The notes under the pieces were generated by a model. It ran no database searches, had not been told where the DNA came from, and saw only the letters and a program-made list of their open reading frames with translations. A stretch of 64,000 bases of DNA, taken from assembly GCF_042663585.1 (NCBI RefSeq), contig NZ_JBHTAN010000006.1, positions 1,426,001-1,490,000 on the forward strand, written 5' to 3'. Position numbers and translations under genes: made by a program. This DNA comes from Natranaeroarchaeum sp042663585. GTDB taxonomy: Archaea > Halobacteriota > Halobacteria > Halobacteriales > Natronoarchaeaceae. How positions within the stretch are numbered: the first letter of the stretch is position 1; the number at the start of each line of letters is the position of its first letter. Below are positions 8,751-16,684 of the stretch, in pieces.

Positions 8751-10123
8751 CGTGGGATCCCTTCCTGCACGTAGATCCGCCGTATCGTCGCCCGGACCTC
8801 GTCACCGACGGATGCGTCGTCGAGGTCGGCATCCGTGAGTTGGCCGGGGAGCTGGATCGCGTCTCGCCCGTCGCCCAGTTCGACGATTGCGACGCCGTAG
8901 GCTCCGTCGCGCTGTTGCTGTTCTGCGAACTCCGGCGGTGCGCCGCCCTGACCGATCGTCGTCAGTGCCAGAATCGTCCCGCGCTGAGACGCCTCGAACC
9001 GCTCGAAATCGACGCGAGCGTGACAGGACTGGCAGGCGCCGTCCGGCGGGAACGAGACGGCCCCACACTCGGGACACCGCCCGGCAACGAGACGGTAGCG
9101 CTGGTCGAGCGAGCGCCGCCAGTTCGGGAGACTGACGTTGGCTCCACCGCCGGCGACCTCGCCGGAGACGACGTAGCCGCGTTCGCGGAGGTAGTCGGCG
9201 TAGGAGAGTTCGGTCCCGTCTTCCAGGTCGTCGATGCCGGCCACTGGGAGTCCGCCCTCGCAGACGAACGCCGCGGCGGTGCCGCCGCCGAAGAACGCGG
9301 CGAGGGACCGTTCGCCGTCGGCCGCCGCGAGCGCAGAGAGAAGGCCGATCGGCACGGTGGCCGCGCCGGCGTCGCCGATCCGATCGACGACCATGCCGGC
9401 GTGGACCGCCTCGTTGTCGACCGGTAGATCACCGACGATACGGTACGGCAGTTTTCCGTTGGGCTGGTGGACTGCCGCGCGGTCGACGGAGTCGACGCCG
9501 TCGAGATCCGCGGCCGCACCGGTAATCGCGTCTCTGACGACGTCTCGCTCGAACGTCGTGATCCCCAGCGATTCGACGGCCCCCTCGCCGCGCCGCCGGA
9601 ACCGAACCCCGGGTGCTTCGTCGGCGTGCCAGCCGATCTCACGAATCTCGACGGCCGGGTCCTCGTCCACGACGAACGCGGCGGCACCCGCGCCGAGCGA
9701 GTGATCCTCGTCAGCCGGTTCCCCCTCGGGGCAGTCGGCGACGGCGACCAGCGCGGGGCCGTCGGCGTCGAGCGCACTGGCGAGCACATCCGCCCCCGCT
9801 GCAGTGTGCTGGGTGCTCGCGACGGTCCGGACGTCGGTCGACAGCCCCAGCGTCCGGACGAGTCGGCCGGTGACGTCACTCTCCTCCAGCGGCGGCGTCG
9901 TCGTCGCCACAGCGAGAAGCGAGATCGAGTCGCGACCGACCTCCGCGGCACCGAGCGCGCGCTCGCTCGCCGCCGTTGCCATCGTCAGCGCATCCTCGTC
10001 GGCGTTCGGGACAGCCTTTTGATCGATGCCGGTCGCGTGTGTGGTTCCCCACGCGTCTTCGAGTTCCTCGGCCGAGAGACGGTATCGCGGGAGGTAGAGT
10101 CCCGCCGCGGTGAGTCCCCTCAT
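8720..10123 (-). CDS. HMG-CoA synthase-like / DUF35 OB-fold fusion
   Basis: A 467-residue two-domain protein. Residues 1-340 follow the archaeal HMG-CoA synthase/thiolase fold (GLTAAGLYLPRYRLSAEEL, VPNADEDALTMATAA, VHQPNGKLPYRI with the catalytic His). The nucleophilic Cys (family pattern F-A-C-K-A-G-T-A) is missing; the region reads ASTQHTAAGADVL. Residues about 345-467 are a rubredoxin-like zinc ribbon (CPECG...CQSCH) plus OB fold, the DUF35 module. In archaea, separate thiolase, DUF35 and HMG-CoA synthase form a channelled complex; here two parts are fused and the thiolase gene overlaps upstream by 4 bp. Probably a non-catalytic scaffold or an altered enzyme. Confidence 0.8.
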   Translation of the reverse strand: MRGLTAAGLYLPRYRLSAEELEDAWGTTHATGIDQKAVPNADEDALTMATAASERALGAAEVGRDSISLLAVATTTPPLEESDVTGRLVRTLGLSTDVRTVASTQHTAAGADVLASALDADGPALVAVADCPEGEPADEDHSLGAGAAAFVVDEDPAVEIREIGWHADEAPGVRFRRRGEGAVESLGITTFERDVVRDAITGAAADLDGVDSVDRAAVHQPNGKLPYRIVGDLPVDNEAVHAGMVVDRIGDAGAATVPIGLLSALAAADGERSLAAFFGGGTAAAFVCEGGLPVAGIDDLEDGTELSYADYLRERGYVVSGEVAGGGANVSLPNWRRSLDQRYRLVAGRCPECGAVSFPPDGACQSCHARVDFERFEASQRGTILALTTIGQGGAPPEFAEQQQRDGAYGVAIVELGDGRDAIQLPGQLTDADLDDASVGDEVRATIRRIYVQEGIPRYGVKFTLDG

Positions 10124-11292
10124 CTATCCACCTCCTCACGCTCGAAGACGTGAACCGCGACGCCACCGCCGCTGCCGCCGACGTTGTGGGTGAGTCCGTA
10201 GTTCGGCTCGTCGACCTGGACGTGTGCGTCGCCGCGGAGTTGATCGAATGCTTCGGCGATCTGACCCGTTCCGGTAGCCCCGATGGGATGGCCCTTCGAT
10301 TTGAGACCGCCGCTCGTGTTCGTCGGGAGGTCGCCGTCCGGATCCACGACGCCGTCGCGCAGGAGCCGTTTGGCCTCTCCACGCTCACAGAAACCGAGAT
10401 CCTCGTAGGCGACTAGTTCGGCGATTGCGAAACAGTCGTGCACCTCCGCGAAGTCCAGATCCTCCGGGCCGATCCCGGCTTCGTCGTAGGCCGATTCCCC
10501 GGCCCGGACCGACGCCGGAATGCTCGTCAGTGTGTCGCGCTGGAACAGTCCGACCCGACCGCTCGACGCACCTGCACCGGCCACCCGAACCATCGGATCG
10601 CTCGTCTCGCGAGCGACTTCCTCGCTGGCGACGAGAACGGCACTCGCGCCGTCGGTGGTCGGACAGCAGTGATAGAGGTTGAGCGGATCCGCCACCATCG
10701 GCGCGTTGACGGCATCTTCGAGCGAACACTCGAATCCGAGATGCGCCTTCGGGTTTTTCGCCCCGTTGGAGTGGTTCTTGACCGCGACGCGGCCGAGGTC
10801 CTCCACCTCCGCGTCGTACTTCTGCAGGTAGGCGCTGGCCATCTGGGCGTACACGCCCGCAAACGTCGTCCCGCTCATGCGCTCCCACTCCATCTCACCG
10901 CTGACGCCCAGCCACCAGCGAGTGTTGTCGGAACTCGTGTCGGTCATCACCTCGAAGCCGCCAGCGAGCGCCACGTCGACCATCCCCGATCGGACCGCGG
11001 CGACGGCCTGTCGAAACGCGAAACTACTCGCCGCGCAGGCGTTTTCGACCCGAGTCGTCGGAATCCCGTGCAGGCCGACGTACTCCGTGGCCGCGGGGCC
11101 GCTCAGACCGATCTGTCGCCCGCCGACACCGAGCGTTCCGAGAAACGCTTCATCGATATCGTCTGGAGAGATCGTTCCGTCGACGCTCGCGCGGGCCCGC
11201 TCGTAGGCGGAGTCGAACAGCGACTGGTACGTCTCCTCTGGAAACGAGCCGAACGACGACTGTCCGGCACCGACCACGTAGGCATCTCTCAT
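10120..11292 (-). CDS. Thiolase (SCP-x-like acetyl-CoA C-acyltransferase)
   Basis: A 390-residue thiolase of the archaeal/SCP-x type. The nucleophilic Cys is C86 (RVENACAASS); the C-terminal catalytic motifs are HDCFAIAEL, GHPIGATGTGQ and NVGGSGGGVAV. The enzyme would cleave a 3-ketoacyl-CoA, or condense two acyl-CoAs, with the DUF35 fusion protein encoded just downstream. The ATG at 11292 is preferred over one 36 bp upstream because MRDAYVVGAG is the conserved N-terminus. A TTTTTTAGG TATA-like element lies 22-30 nt upstream, abutted by an inverted repeat at 11323-11338. Confidence 0.9.
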   Translation of the reverse strand: MRDAYVVGAGQSSFGSFPEETYQSLFDSAYERARASVDGTISPDDIDEAFLGTLGVGGRQIGLSGPAATEYVGLHGIPTTRVENACAASSFAFRQAVAAVRSGMVDVALAGGFEVMTDTSSDNTRWWLGVSGEMEWERMSGTTFAGVYAQMASAYLQKYDAEVEDLGRVAVKNHSNGAKNPKAHLGFECSLEDAVNAPMVADPLNLYHCCPTTDGASAVLVASEEVARETSDPMVRVAGAGASSGRVGLFQRDTLTSIPASVRAGESAYDEAGIGPEDLDFAEVHDCFAIAELVAYEDLGFCERGEAKRLLRDGVVDPDGDLPTNTSGGLKSKGHPIGATGTGQIAEAFDQLRGDAHVQVDEPNYGLTHNVGGSGGGVAVHVFEREEVDR

Positions 11293-11322
11293 ACACCCCA
11301 GATTGCCGTGGATACCTAAAAA

Positions 11323-11338
11323 ACCCACAGGTGTGGGT
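11323..11338 (-). promoter_or_regulatory. Inverted repeat next to the thiolase promoter
   Basis: ACCCACA-GG-TGTGGGT is a perfect 7-bp inverted repeat directly beside the T-rich TATA element of the thiolase gene. Its position over the BRE/upstream region suits a regulator-binding site. No regulator is identified. Confidence 0.45.
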
Positions 11339-11442
11339 CAGCGTGACGTGATCTTACGCCCAGTCTGCAGTGGGCTTTCCGGCCGCTGCCCGGTTGCCAG
11401 GGTCCGAAGTCTTTTTTGGGCACACAATCAACATCAATAAGC

Positions 11443-12894
11443 ATGAGCTATTCAGGGCCGACAGAGCTGTATATAGACGGCGAGTGGACCGATTCCGAAA
11501 GCGGAGAGACGATCGAAACCGTCGATCCAGCGACCGAAGATGTCTACGCGACGCTTGCACAGGCGTCCCCCGAGGACGTCGATAGTGCTGTCGTAGCTGC
11601 CAATAGAGCGGCTGATCGGGATTCGGAGTGGCGATCGATGGATCCGCGCGAGCGGGGACAGCATCTGAACGCGATGGCCGACGCCATCGAAGACCGGAAA
11701 GACGAGATCGTCCTCGTCGAGTCCCACGACAACGGCAAGACGCCGTTCGAGGCGACCCTCGACGTCGATATGGTGATCGATACGTTCCGATACTACGCAG
11801 GCTGGGCCGATAAGATCCAGGGCGACGAGGTCCCGGTCCCCGGCAATCGGTTCAACTACACCGTACGCGAACCCCTCGGCGTCACCGGGCACGTCATCCC
11901 GTGGAACTATCCCTTCCAGCTGGCCGGACGCAGCCTCGCTCCGGCGCTGGCCTGCGGTAACACAGCGGTACTCAAACCGTCGAGCGTGACCCCGCTGTCG
12001 GCTCTCTACTACGCGGTCGCCGCCGAAGAAGCCGGGCTTCCCGACGGTGTAATGAACGTCGTTCCCGGTCGGGGCAGCACTGCCGGTAACGCGCTCGTCG
12101 AACATTCCGACGTGGAACACATCGCCTTCACCGGATCGACCGGCGTCGGCAAGGGCGTCATGGAGAACGCAGCCCAGAACGTCACGGGTGTCACCCTCGA
12201 ACTCGGCGGAAAGGGACCGAACATCGTCTTCCCGGACGCGGATCTCGATGCCGCCGCCAGCGGCGTTCACTACGGTATCTTCATGAATGCCGGCCAGATG
12301 TGCTGGGCCGGATCGCGACTGTTAGTCCACGAGGACGTCCACGACGAGGTCGTCGAGAGGGTCGTCGAAGGGGCGGAATCGACGCCGCTCGGGAGCGGCA
12401 TCGACGACGACGGACGGATGGGTCCGGTGGTCGACGAATCCCAGCAGTCCGAGGTCCTGGAATACATCGAGAGCGGGAAGGCGGACGGCGCGACCGTCGC
12501 GACGGGCGGCAAGGTTCCCGAGGACAAGCAGGAGGGGTACTTCGTCGAACCGACCGTCTTCACCGACGTCGAGAACGACATGGCCATCGCCCGCGAGGAG
12601 ATATTCGGGCCGGTGCTCTCCGTTATCAAGTTCTCCGACCGCGAGGAGGCGATCGAAATCGCGAACGACTCGCCCTACGGTCTCATGGCGGGGATCTGGA
12701 CGAACGATCTCGAGACCGCACACACGACCGCGGAGTATCTCGACTACGGGATGGTCACCATCAACGAGTTCCCGGTCACACAGCCCCAGACACCCTTTGG
12801 AGGGTTCAAAGAGAGCGGCAGCGGACGCGAGCAGGGGACCGAGGCACTCCACGAGTACACGCAGACGAAAAACGTCAACATAAACCTGGGCTGA
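11443..12894 (+). CDS. NAD(P)-dependent aldehyde dehydrogenase
   Basis: A 483-residue ALDH superfamily member. The visible catalytic residues are N155 (IPWNYPF), E253 (LELGGKGP) and Cys287 (NAGQMCWAGSR); the nucleotide site is FTGSTGVGKG. It resembles betaine/semialdehyde dehydrogenases. The ATG at 11443 is preferred because a T-rich TATA element (CTTTTTTGGG) sits about 27 nt upstream, giving a leaderless mRNA. In a Paa-type pathway lacking fused PaaZ, a separate ALDH oxidises the ring-opened semialdehyde-CoA, and this gene is a candidate for that step; other aldehydes are possible. Confidence 0.9.
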   Translation: MSYSGPTELYIDGEWTDSESGETIETVDPATEDVYATLAQASPEDVDSAVVAANRAADRDSEWRSMDPRERGQHLNAMADAIEDRKDEIVLVESHDNGKTPFEATLDVDMVIDTFRYYAGWADKIQGDEVPVPGNRFNYTVREPLGVTGHVIPWNYPFQLAGRSLAPALACGNTAVLKPSSVTPLSALYYAVAAEEAGLPDGVMNVVPGRGSTAGNALVEHSDVEHIAFTGSTGVGKGVMENAAQNVTGVTLELGGKGPNIVFPDADLDAAASGVHYGIFMNAGQMCWAGSRLLVHEDVHDEVVERVVEGAESTPLGSGIDDDGRMGPVVDESQQSEVLEYIESGKADGATVATGGKVPEDKQEGYFVEPTVFTDVENDMAIAREEIFGPVLSVIKFSDREEAIEIANDSPYGLMAGIWTNDLETAHTTAEYLDYGMVTINEFPVTQPQTPFGGFKESGSGREQGTEALHEYTQTKNVNINLG

Positions 12895-12979
12895 GGTCGC
12901 GTCGGTCCGATGGTTCTTTTTCGGTCGTCCGAGGTGTTGCCGGGACACTTATGTGACCGTACTGTGCGTATTGCAGTAT

Positions 12980-14134
12980 ATGAGCCTGATAGAGAGTGTG
13001 CTCACCGAGGAGCACCGCGAGTTCCGGGATCGAGCCGATCAGTTCGCGACCGAAGTCGTCGAGCCACGGGCACAGGAGATCGAAGACGACGACGAGTTCC
13101 CCCGCGACGTCATGGAAGCGGCGGGCGAGCGCGGACTCCTGGGAATCTTGCTTCCGGAGGAGTACGGTGGGCAGGGATCGGACTTCCTTTCGTACTGCGT
13201 CGCAGTCGAGCGGATCGCGCAGGTGAGCGGTGCCGTCGCCGAGAGCATCCAGGGGCACACCTTCGCGGCACTACCGATTGCGAACTTCGGGACCGAACGC
13301 CAGTGTAAACAGTATCTCGAACCGATGGCTCGCGGCGAGACAGTCGGGGCAATGTTGCTGACCGAACCGGGAGCGGGGAGTTCCCCGACAGAACTGGCTA
13401 CTGTCGCCGAAGAAGCGGACGACGAGTTCCACATCTCCGGGGAGAAGTCGTTCGGAACGAACGCCGGGGTGGCCGATGTCCATCTGGTGGTCGCGCGAAA
13501 GCGCCCCGCACCGGAGGACAGCCACGGAGTGAGCGTGTTTCTCGTTCCGGGCGTCGACGACGCGGACGGGTTCTCCTTCGACCGCAAGGAGTTTATGGGG
13601 ATGCGAGGGCATGTGACGGGCGATTCGGCGTTCGACGGTGTCAGCGTCCCGGCGTCGGCGCTCCTCGGAGAGATCGGACAGGGGTTCCGGATCGCGATGG
13701 GGACCATCGACATGGCCCGGACCGGACTCGGAGCGATCGGAACGGGCATCGCTACCGCCGCGTTCGAGGACGCCATCGAGTACGCGGGCGACCGCGAACA
13801 GGGCGGAAACCCCGTCGGAGAGTATCAGGCAGTGCAGGTTCTGATCGCGGACATGGACGCAGAACTCGATAGCGCACGTCATCTCGTCTATGGCTCCGCG
13901 GCGTCGATTGCGGACGGGAACCCGCAGACGCGACAGTCGAGCAAGGCGAAGTACGTCGCGAGCGAGGCCGCCGAGTTCGTCACCCGAAACGCGATGCAGG
14001 TCCACGGCGGAAAGGGATACCGTACGGACCTTCCGCTGGAGCGGTACTATCGGGACGCAAAAATACTGAGTATCATCGGCGGCACGAACGAGATACAGAA
14101 AACGACCGTCGCCGGTGAGGCGCTCGGACTCTAA
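12980..14134 (+). CDS. Acyl-CoA dehydrogenase, non-canonical active site
   Basis: A 384-residue acyl-CoA dehydrogenase: helical N-terminus (LTEEHREFRDRADQFATEVV), FAD-binding strand (LLTEPGAGSSPTE) and C-terminal helices (MQVHGGKGYRTDLPLERYYRDAK). The catalytic Glu of medium/short-chain enzymes (Y-E-G-T) is Gly here (IIGGTNEIQ), and the alternative Glu of long-chain/isovaleryl enzymes (D-L-E-R) is Ala (IDMARTGLG). It may use another base, as some cyclic acyl-CoA dehydrogenases do, or lack dehydrogenase activity. The ATG at 12980 follows a CACTTATG element by about 27 nt. Confidence 0.85.
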   Translation: MSLIESVLTEEHREFRDRADQFATEVVEPRAQEIEDDDEFPRDVMEAAGERGLLGILLPEEYGGQGSDFLSYCVAVERIAQVSGAVAESIQGHTFAALPIANFGTERQCKQYLEPMARGETVGAMLLTEPGAGSSPTELATVAEEADDEFHISGEKSFGTNAGVADVHLVVARKRPAPEDSHGVSVFLVPGVDDADGFSFDRKEFMGMRGHVTGDSAFDGVSVPASALLGEIGQGFRIAMGTIDMARTGLGAIGTGIATAAFEDAIEYAGDREQGGNPVGEYQAVQVLIADMDAELDSARHLVYGSAASIADGNPQTRQSSKAKYVASEAAEFVTRNAMQVHGGKGYRTDLPLERYYRDAKILSIIGGTNEIQKTTVAGEALGL

Positions 14135-14157
14135 TCGAACGTCTCGACGATCAGGAA

Positions 14158-14997
14158 TTACTCGTCTGCTGGCTCCTCGTCTCCGAGTTCGACACCGATG
14201 AAGTCGGGGTCACGGTCGTTGAGGAAGGCGTCGGTTCCCTCCTTTGCGACGTCGGAGCCGAGGAGGTTGTTCTGGAGTTCGCGCTCGTGAGCGAGCGCAT
14301 CGCTGAGGGGCATCTCGAGGCCCTCGTTGACCGCCAGTTTGTTGTTTCCGACCGCGAGGTTTGGCTTTTGAACGATCATCTCTGCGAACTCGAAGGCCTT
14401 GTCCTCGACCTCGTCCGGTGGGTGAAGTTCGTCGACGACGTCTCGTTCCAGCGCCTCTGCAGGTGTGATCGTCTCGCCGGTTATCAGCATCTTGAGTGCA
14501 TCGGATCGGTTAATGTACCGCGGGAGGAGCTGTGTCCCTGCCTCGCCCGCAATGAGGCCGAGATTGATCTCCGGCATCCCGAGGTTGTAGTCGTCATCGT
14601 CACCGACGAAGCGGAAGTCACACGCGAGTGCGAGTTCCAGGCCGCCACCCATACAGTGACCGTTTATCATCGCGATGAAAATGGTATCTGTTGTCCGCAT
14701 TTTCATGATGATCTCTTTGCTCGTCTGGCTCGCGTAGCCGATCTGATGGGCTGGTTCGTCCTGAAGTTCCTGAATGTCGAACCCCGTAGAGAAGAACCGC
14801 TCGTTCTCGCTCCCGAACACTGCACATCGTACTTCGTCGTCGAAGCGGACCGCCTCGACAGCGCGCTGCAGTTCGAGGAGGACGTCGATGTTGTGTGCGT
14901 TTGCTGGCGGACGGTCGAGACGGAGAACACCGACGTGGTCCTCCGTATTGGTGGTGAAATACTCTAGGTCTAGCTCGTCGAAGGGTTTGAGTGGCAT
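14158..14997 (-). CDS. Enoyl-CoA hydratase (crotonase family)
   Basis: A 279-residue crotonase. Both hydratase glutamates are present (MGGGLELALACD and LGMPEINLGL), along with the oxyanion-hole region SENERFFSTGFDI, so a true hydratase or isomerase is expected. A leaderless start at 14997 is supported by an ACTTATAG element 25-30 nt upstream; the ATG at 15006 is an alternative. It lies on the same strand 123 bp after the zinc-ribbon gene of the paa operon but appears to have its own promoter. Confidence 0.88.
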   Translation of the reverse strand: MPLKPFDELDLEYFTTNTEDHVGVLRLDRPPANAHNIDVLLELQRAVEAVRFDDEVRCAVFGSENERFFSTGFDIQELQDEPAHQIGYASQTSKEIIMKMRTTDTIFIAMINGHCMGGGLELALACDFRFVGDDDDYNLGMPEINLGLIAGEAGTQLLPRYINRSDALKMLITGETITPAEALERDVVDELHPPDEVEDKAFEFAEMIVQKPNLAVGNNKLAVNEGLEMPLSDALAHERELQNNLLGSDVAKEGTDAFLNDRDPDFIGVELGDEEPADE

Positions 14998-15120
14998 ACA
15001 AACCATCCATTGACACCCAACTATAAGTAACTTTCCTGATCGACCGAAATCGCCCGACACAGAGCGAATCACACTGCTGTAGCTACGCTGGTCGCGAAGC
15101 GTTTCCCGGCCGGTGCGTTG

Positions 15121-15297
15121 CTACCGTCCCGTATCCGGATTTTCGCCGTCGAACTTGATCCGCTCGAACACTGTGTTACAGCCGTTACAGTAGTACTGGG
15201 TTTTGGAAATCTCGCTGCCGAAAGCGGATTCCTGTTCCGTATCCATCGACTCGCAGAACGGGCAGACGACCTCCAGTTCTGTTTCTTGGTTACTCAT
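15121..15297 (-). CDS. Stand-alone PaaD-type zinc ribbon protein
   Basis: A 58-residue protein with the pattern C-P-F-C (residues 12-15) ... C-N-G-C (37-40). The layout, a CPFC knuckle, then S-x-F-G-S, then Y-Y-C-x-x-C, then FERIKFDG, matches the C-terminal zinc ribbon of bacterial PaaD (CPxCxSxxTxxxSxFGST...C..C). It sits 5 bp after paaC in the epoxidase operon. The DUF59 PaaD protein of the same operon (16287-16682) lacks this ribbon, so bacterial PaaD appears split into two genes here. It probably helps mature the di-iron centre. Confidence 0.85.
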   Translation of the reverse strand: MSNQETELEVVCPFCESMDTEQESAFGSEISKTQYYCNGCNTVFERIKFDGENPDTGR

Positions 15298-15302
15298 GGT
15301 GG

Positions 15303-16067
15303 TCAGTTGATCGCAAACTCCGCGTTCTCGACACCGCGTAGCTCTCGGACGTCCGAATCGCTAATCGATCCGCCGTCGACGCGCCGCCGCGTCTCGTTCC
15401 AGTCCTCCGGGTCGGGGGCTTCCCAGTCGACTCCTTCGAGCGAGACCTCGGTATCGGCGAAGAGTTCGCGATAGTGATCGGCGAACGCCTGGCGGATCTC
15501 GGAGACGGGTCGGTCGGTAAATCCGGAGCTGCACACCGGATCGTTCTCCTCGTCGTGAGTTGCCGGACCGATCAATGCTAGTGCCTGTGGAAGCGTCTCC
15601 TCCAGCGTAGTCTGGATCACGTCCGATTGCTCTTCAGCGAGCGTTTCGAGGCGCGCATCGTGATATTCGAGATGGAAGTACTCGTCTTCGCCCATCTTGC
15701 GGAACATCCCCTGCAGATCGTCGCGGTCTATCGCGTCGATCATGTACCACGCTGCTCGATCCGCCGGCGCGACCGACGCGATGTACTCGGCCCAGTCGCC
15801 ATCGATCTCGTCGATACACGCCGCGTTGTTGAACTCCTCTGGCTCTCGGTCGCCGCGGATCCAGTCCAGATCCCGGCCCTGCTCCTGCAGTTTACGAGCT
15901 AACTGGCGAACGTGGCCGATCTCTTCCTGTGACGCGCTGGCACCGCCGATATCGTCTTCGAGCGAGGGGCCCGCGAGGCTCCACTGTGCGTATCGGTGCC
16001 CCAGGATTAGCTTCGTATCCGAGGCCGCCTGGACGTAGTCGACTGCCGGTTCGGGCCAATCACTCAT
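15303..16067 (-). CDS. paaC: PaaC-like subunit of phenylacetyl-CoA epoxidase
   Basis: A 254-residue ferritin-like protein of the PaaA/PaaC family, the structural subunit of the multicomponent oxygenase that epoxidises phenylacetyl-CoA. Expected regions are ASDTKLILGHRYAQW, SQEEIGHVRQLARKL and MGEDEYFHLEYHDARLETL. Both E-x2-H pairs (E49/H52 and E129/H132) are retained, whereas E. coli PaaC has lost the first. Its start overlaps the end of paaB by 8 bp. It should form the core with PaaA; PaaB bridges the subunits. Confidence 0.9.
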   Translation of the reverse strand: MSDWPEPAVDYVQAASDTKLILGHRYAQWSLAGPSLEDDIGGASASQEEIGHVRQLARKLQEQGRDLDWIRGDREPEEFNNAACIDEIDGDWAEYIASVAPADRAAWYMIDAIDRDDLQGMFRKMGEDEYFHLEYHDARLETLAEEQSDVIQTTLEETLPQALALIGPATHDEENDPVCSSGFTDRPVSEIRQAFADHYRELFADTEVSLEGVDWEAPDPEDWNETRRRVDGGSISDSDVRELRGVENAEFAIN

Positions 16068-16269
16068 GGGAGCCCACCCCAGGTATCGGCTTTTCTCCCG
16101 TGACTTCGATCAGGTTGTCCCTGCGGACCACCGCCAGATAGTCCCAGTCTTCCTCGTTGAACGTGTTGTGTGCGTACATTTTGGCTAATCGCTCGTTCTG
16201 TGCAGTCACGTTACCGATATGTTTGGTATCGTCACCTTGGTTGATCCGTGCGAATACTTCGAATTTCAT
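16060..16269 (-). CDS. paaB: PaaB-like subunit of phenylacetyl-CoA epoxidase
   Basis: A 69-residue protein; MKFEVFARINQGDDTKHIGNV and YAHNTFNEEDWDYLAVVRRDNLIEV match PaaB/HpaB-like small subunits, which bridge PaaAC heterodimers. It is slightly shorter than bacterial PaaB (about 95 residues), missing mainly termini. It lies between the DUF59 paaD gene (17-bp gap) and paaC (8-bp overlap). The order paaA-D-B-C differs from the E. coli order paaA-B-C-D. Confidence 0.88.
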   Translation of the reverse strand: MKFEVFARINQGDDTKHIGNVTAQNERLAKMYAHNTFNEEDWDYLAVVRRDNLIEVTGEKPIPGVGSHE

Positions 16270-16286
16270 GATACTCTCATCTCTGA

Positions 16287-16682
16287 TTACAGGCTGATCC
16301 CCGCTTCGTGCATTTTCTGTCTGACCTCGGTCGTAAGCATGTCTTTCGACCAGACCGGGTCCCAGACGACCTCGACCTCGACGGTATCGACGCCGTCCAT
16401 CACCGTCAGACAGCTACGGATATCGTTCTGGATCATGTCGTAGGCCGGACAACCCATACACGGATACGTCATCTCTACGGTGACGTCCCCATCGTCGGCT
16501 TCGACGTCGTAGATCATCGCCATCTCGACGAGACTCACCGGAATATGTGGATCAGGGATCTCGTCGATCGTCTCCCACAGTTTCTCCTCGAAGGGGGTCG
16601 CATCGGCCCGTTGTCGCTCGATGTACTCGCTGTTAGATCCCGGGCCAGTCGAACCGTTCGAGTTCGTTGTTACGCTTCCCAT
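16287..16682 (-). CDS. paaD: PaaD-like DUF59 (MIP18) maturation protein
   Basis: A 131-residue protein with a DUF59/MIP18 domain (KLWETIDEIPDPHIPVSLVE, then VTVEMTYPCMGCPAYDMIQNDI with its conserved CxxC, then VEVVWDPVWSKDMLTTEVRQKM). In bacteria PaaD carries DUF59 plus a C-terminal zinc ribbon and is needed for epoxidase maturation. This protein ends right after DUF59 (HEAGISL); the ribbon is encoded separately at 15121-15297. The ATG at 16682 is chosen because it starts 3 nt after the paaA stop codon. Confidence 0.9.
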   Translation of the reverse strand: MGSVTTNSNGSTGPGSNSEYIERQRADATPFEEKLWETIDEIPDPHIPVSLVEMAMIYDVEADDGDVTVEMTYPCMGCPAYDMIQNDIRSCLTVMDGVDTVEVEVVWDPVWSKDMLTTEVRQKMHEAGISL

Positions 16683-16684
16683 CG

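Noticed and set aside
8962..9951. 329-codon minus-strand frame in another phase
   Set aside because: Arg/Ser/Pro-rich shadow of the HMGS-like/DUF35 gene, unlike acidic halophilic proteins.
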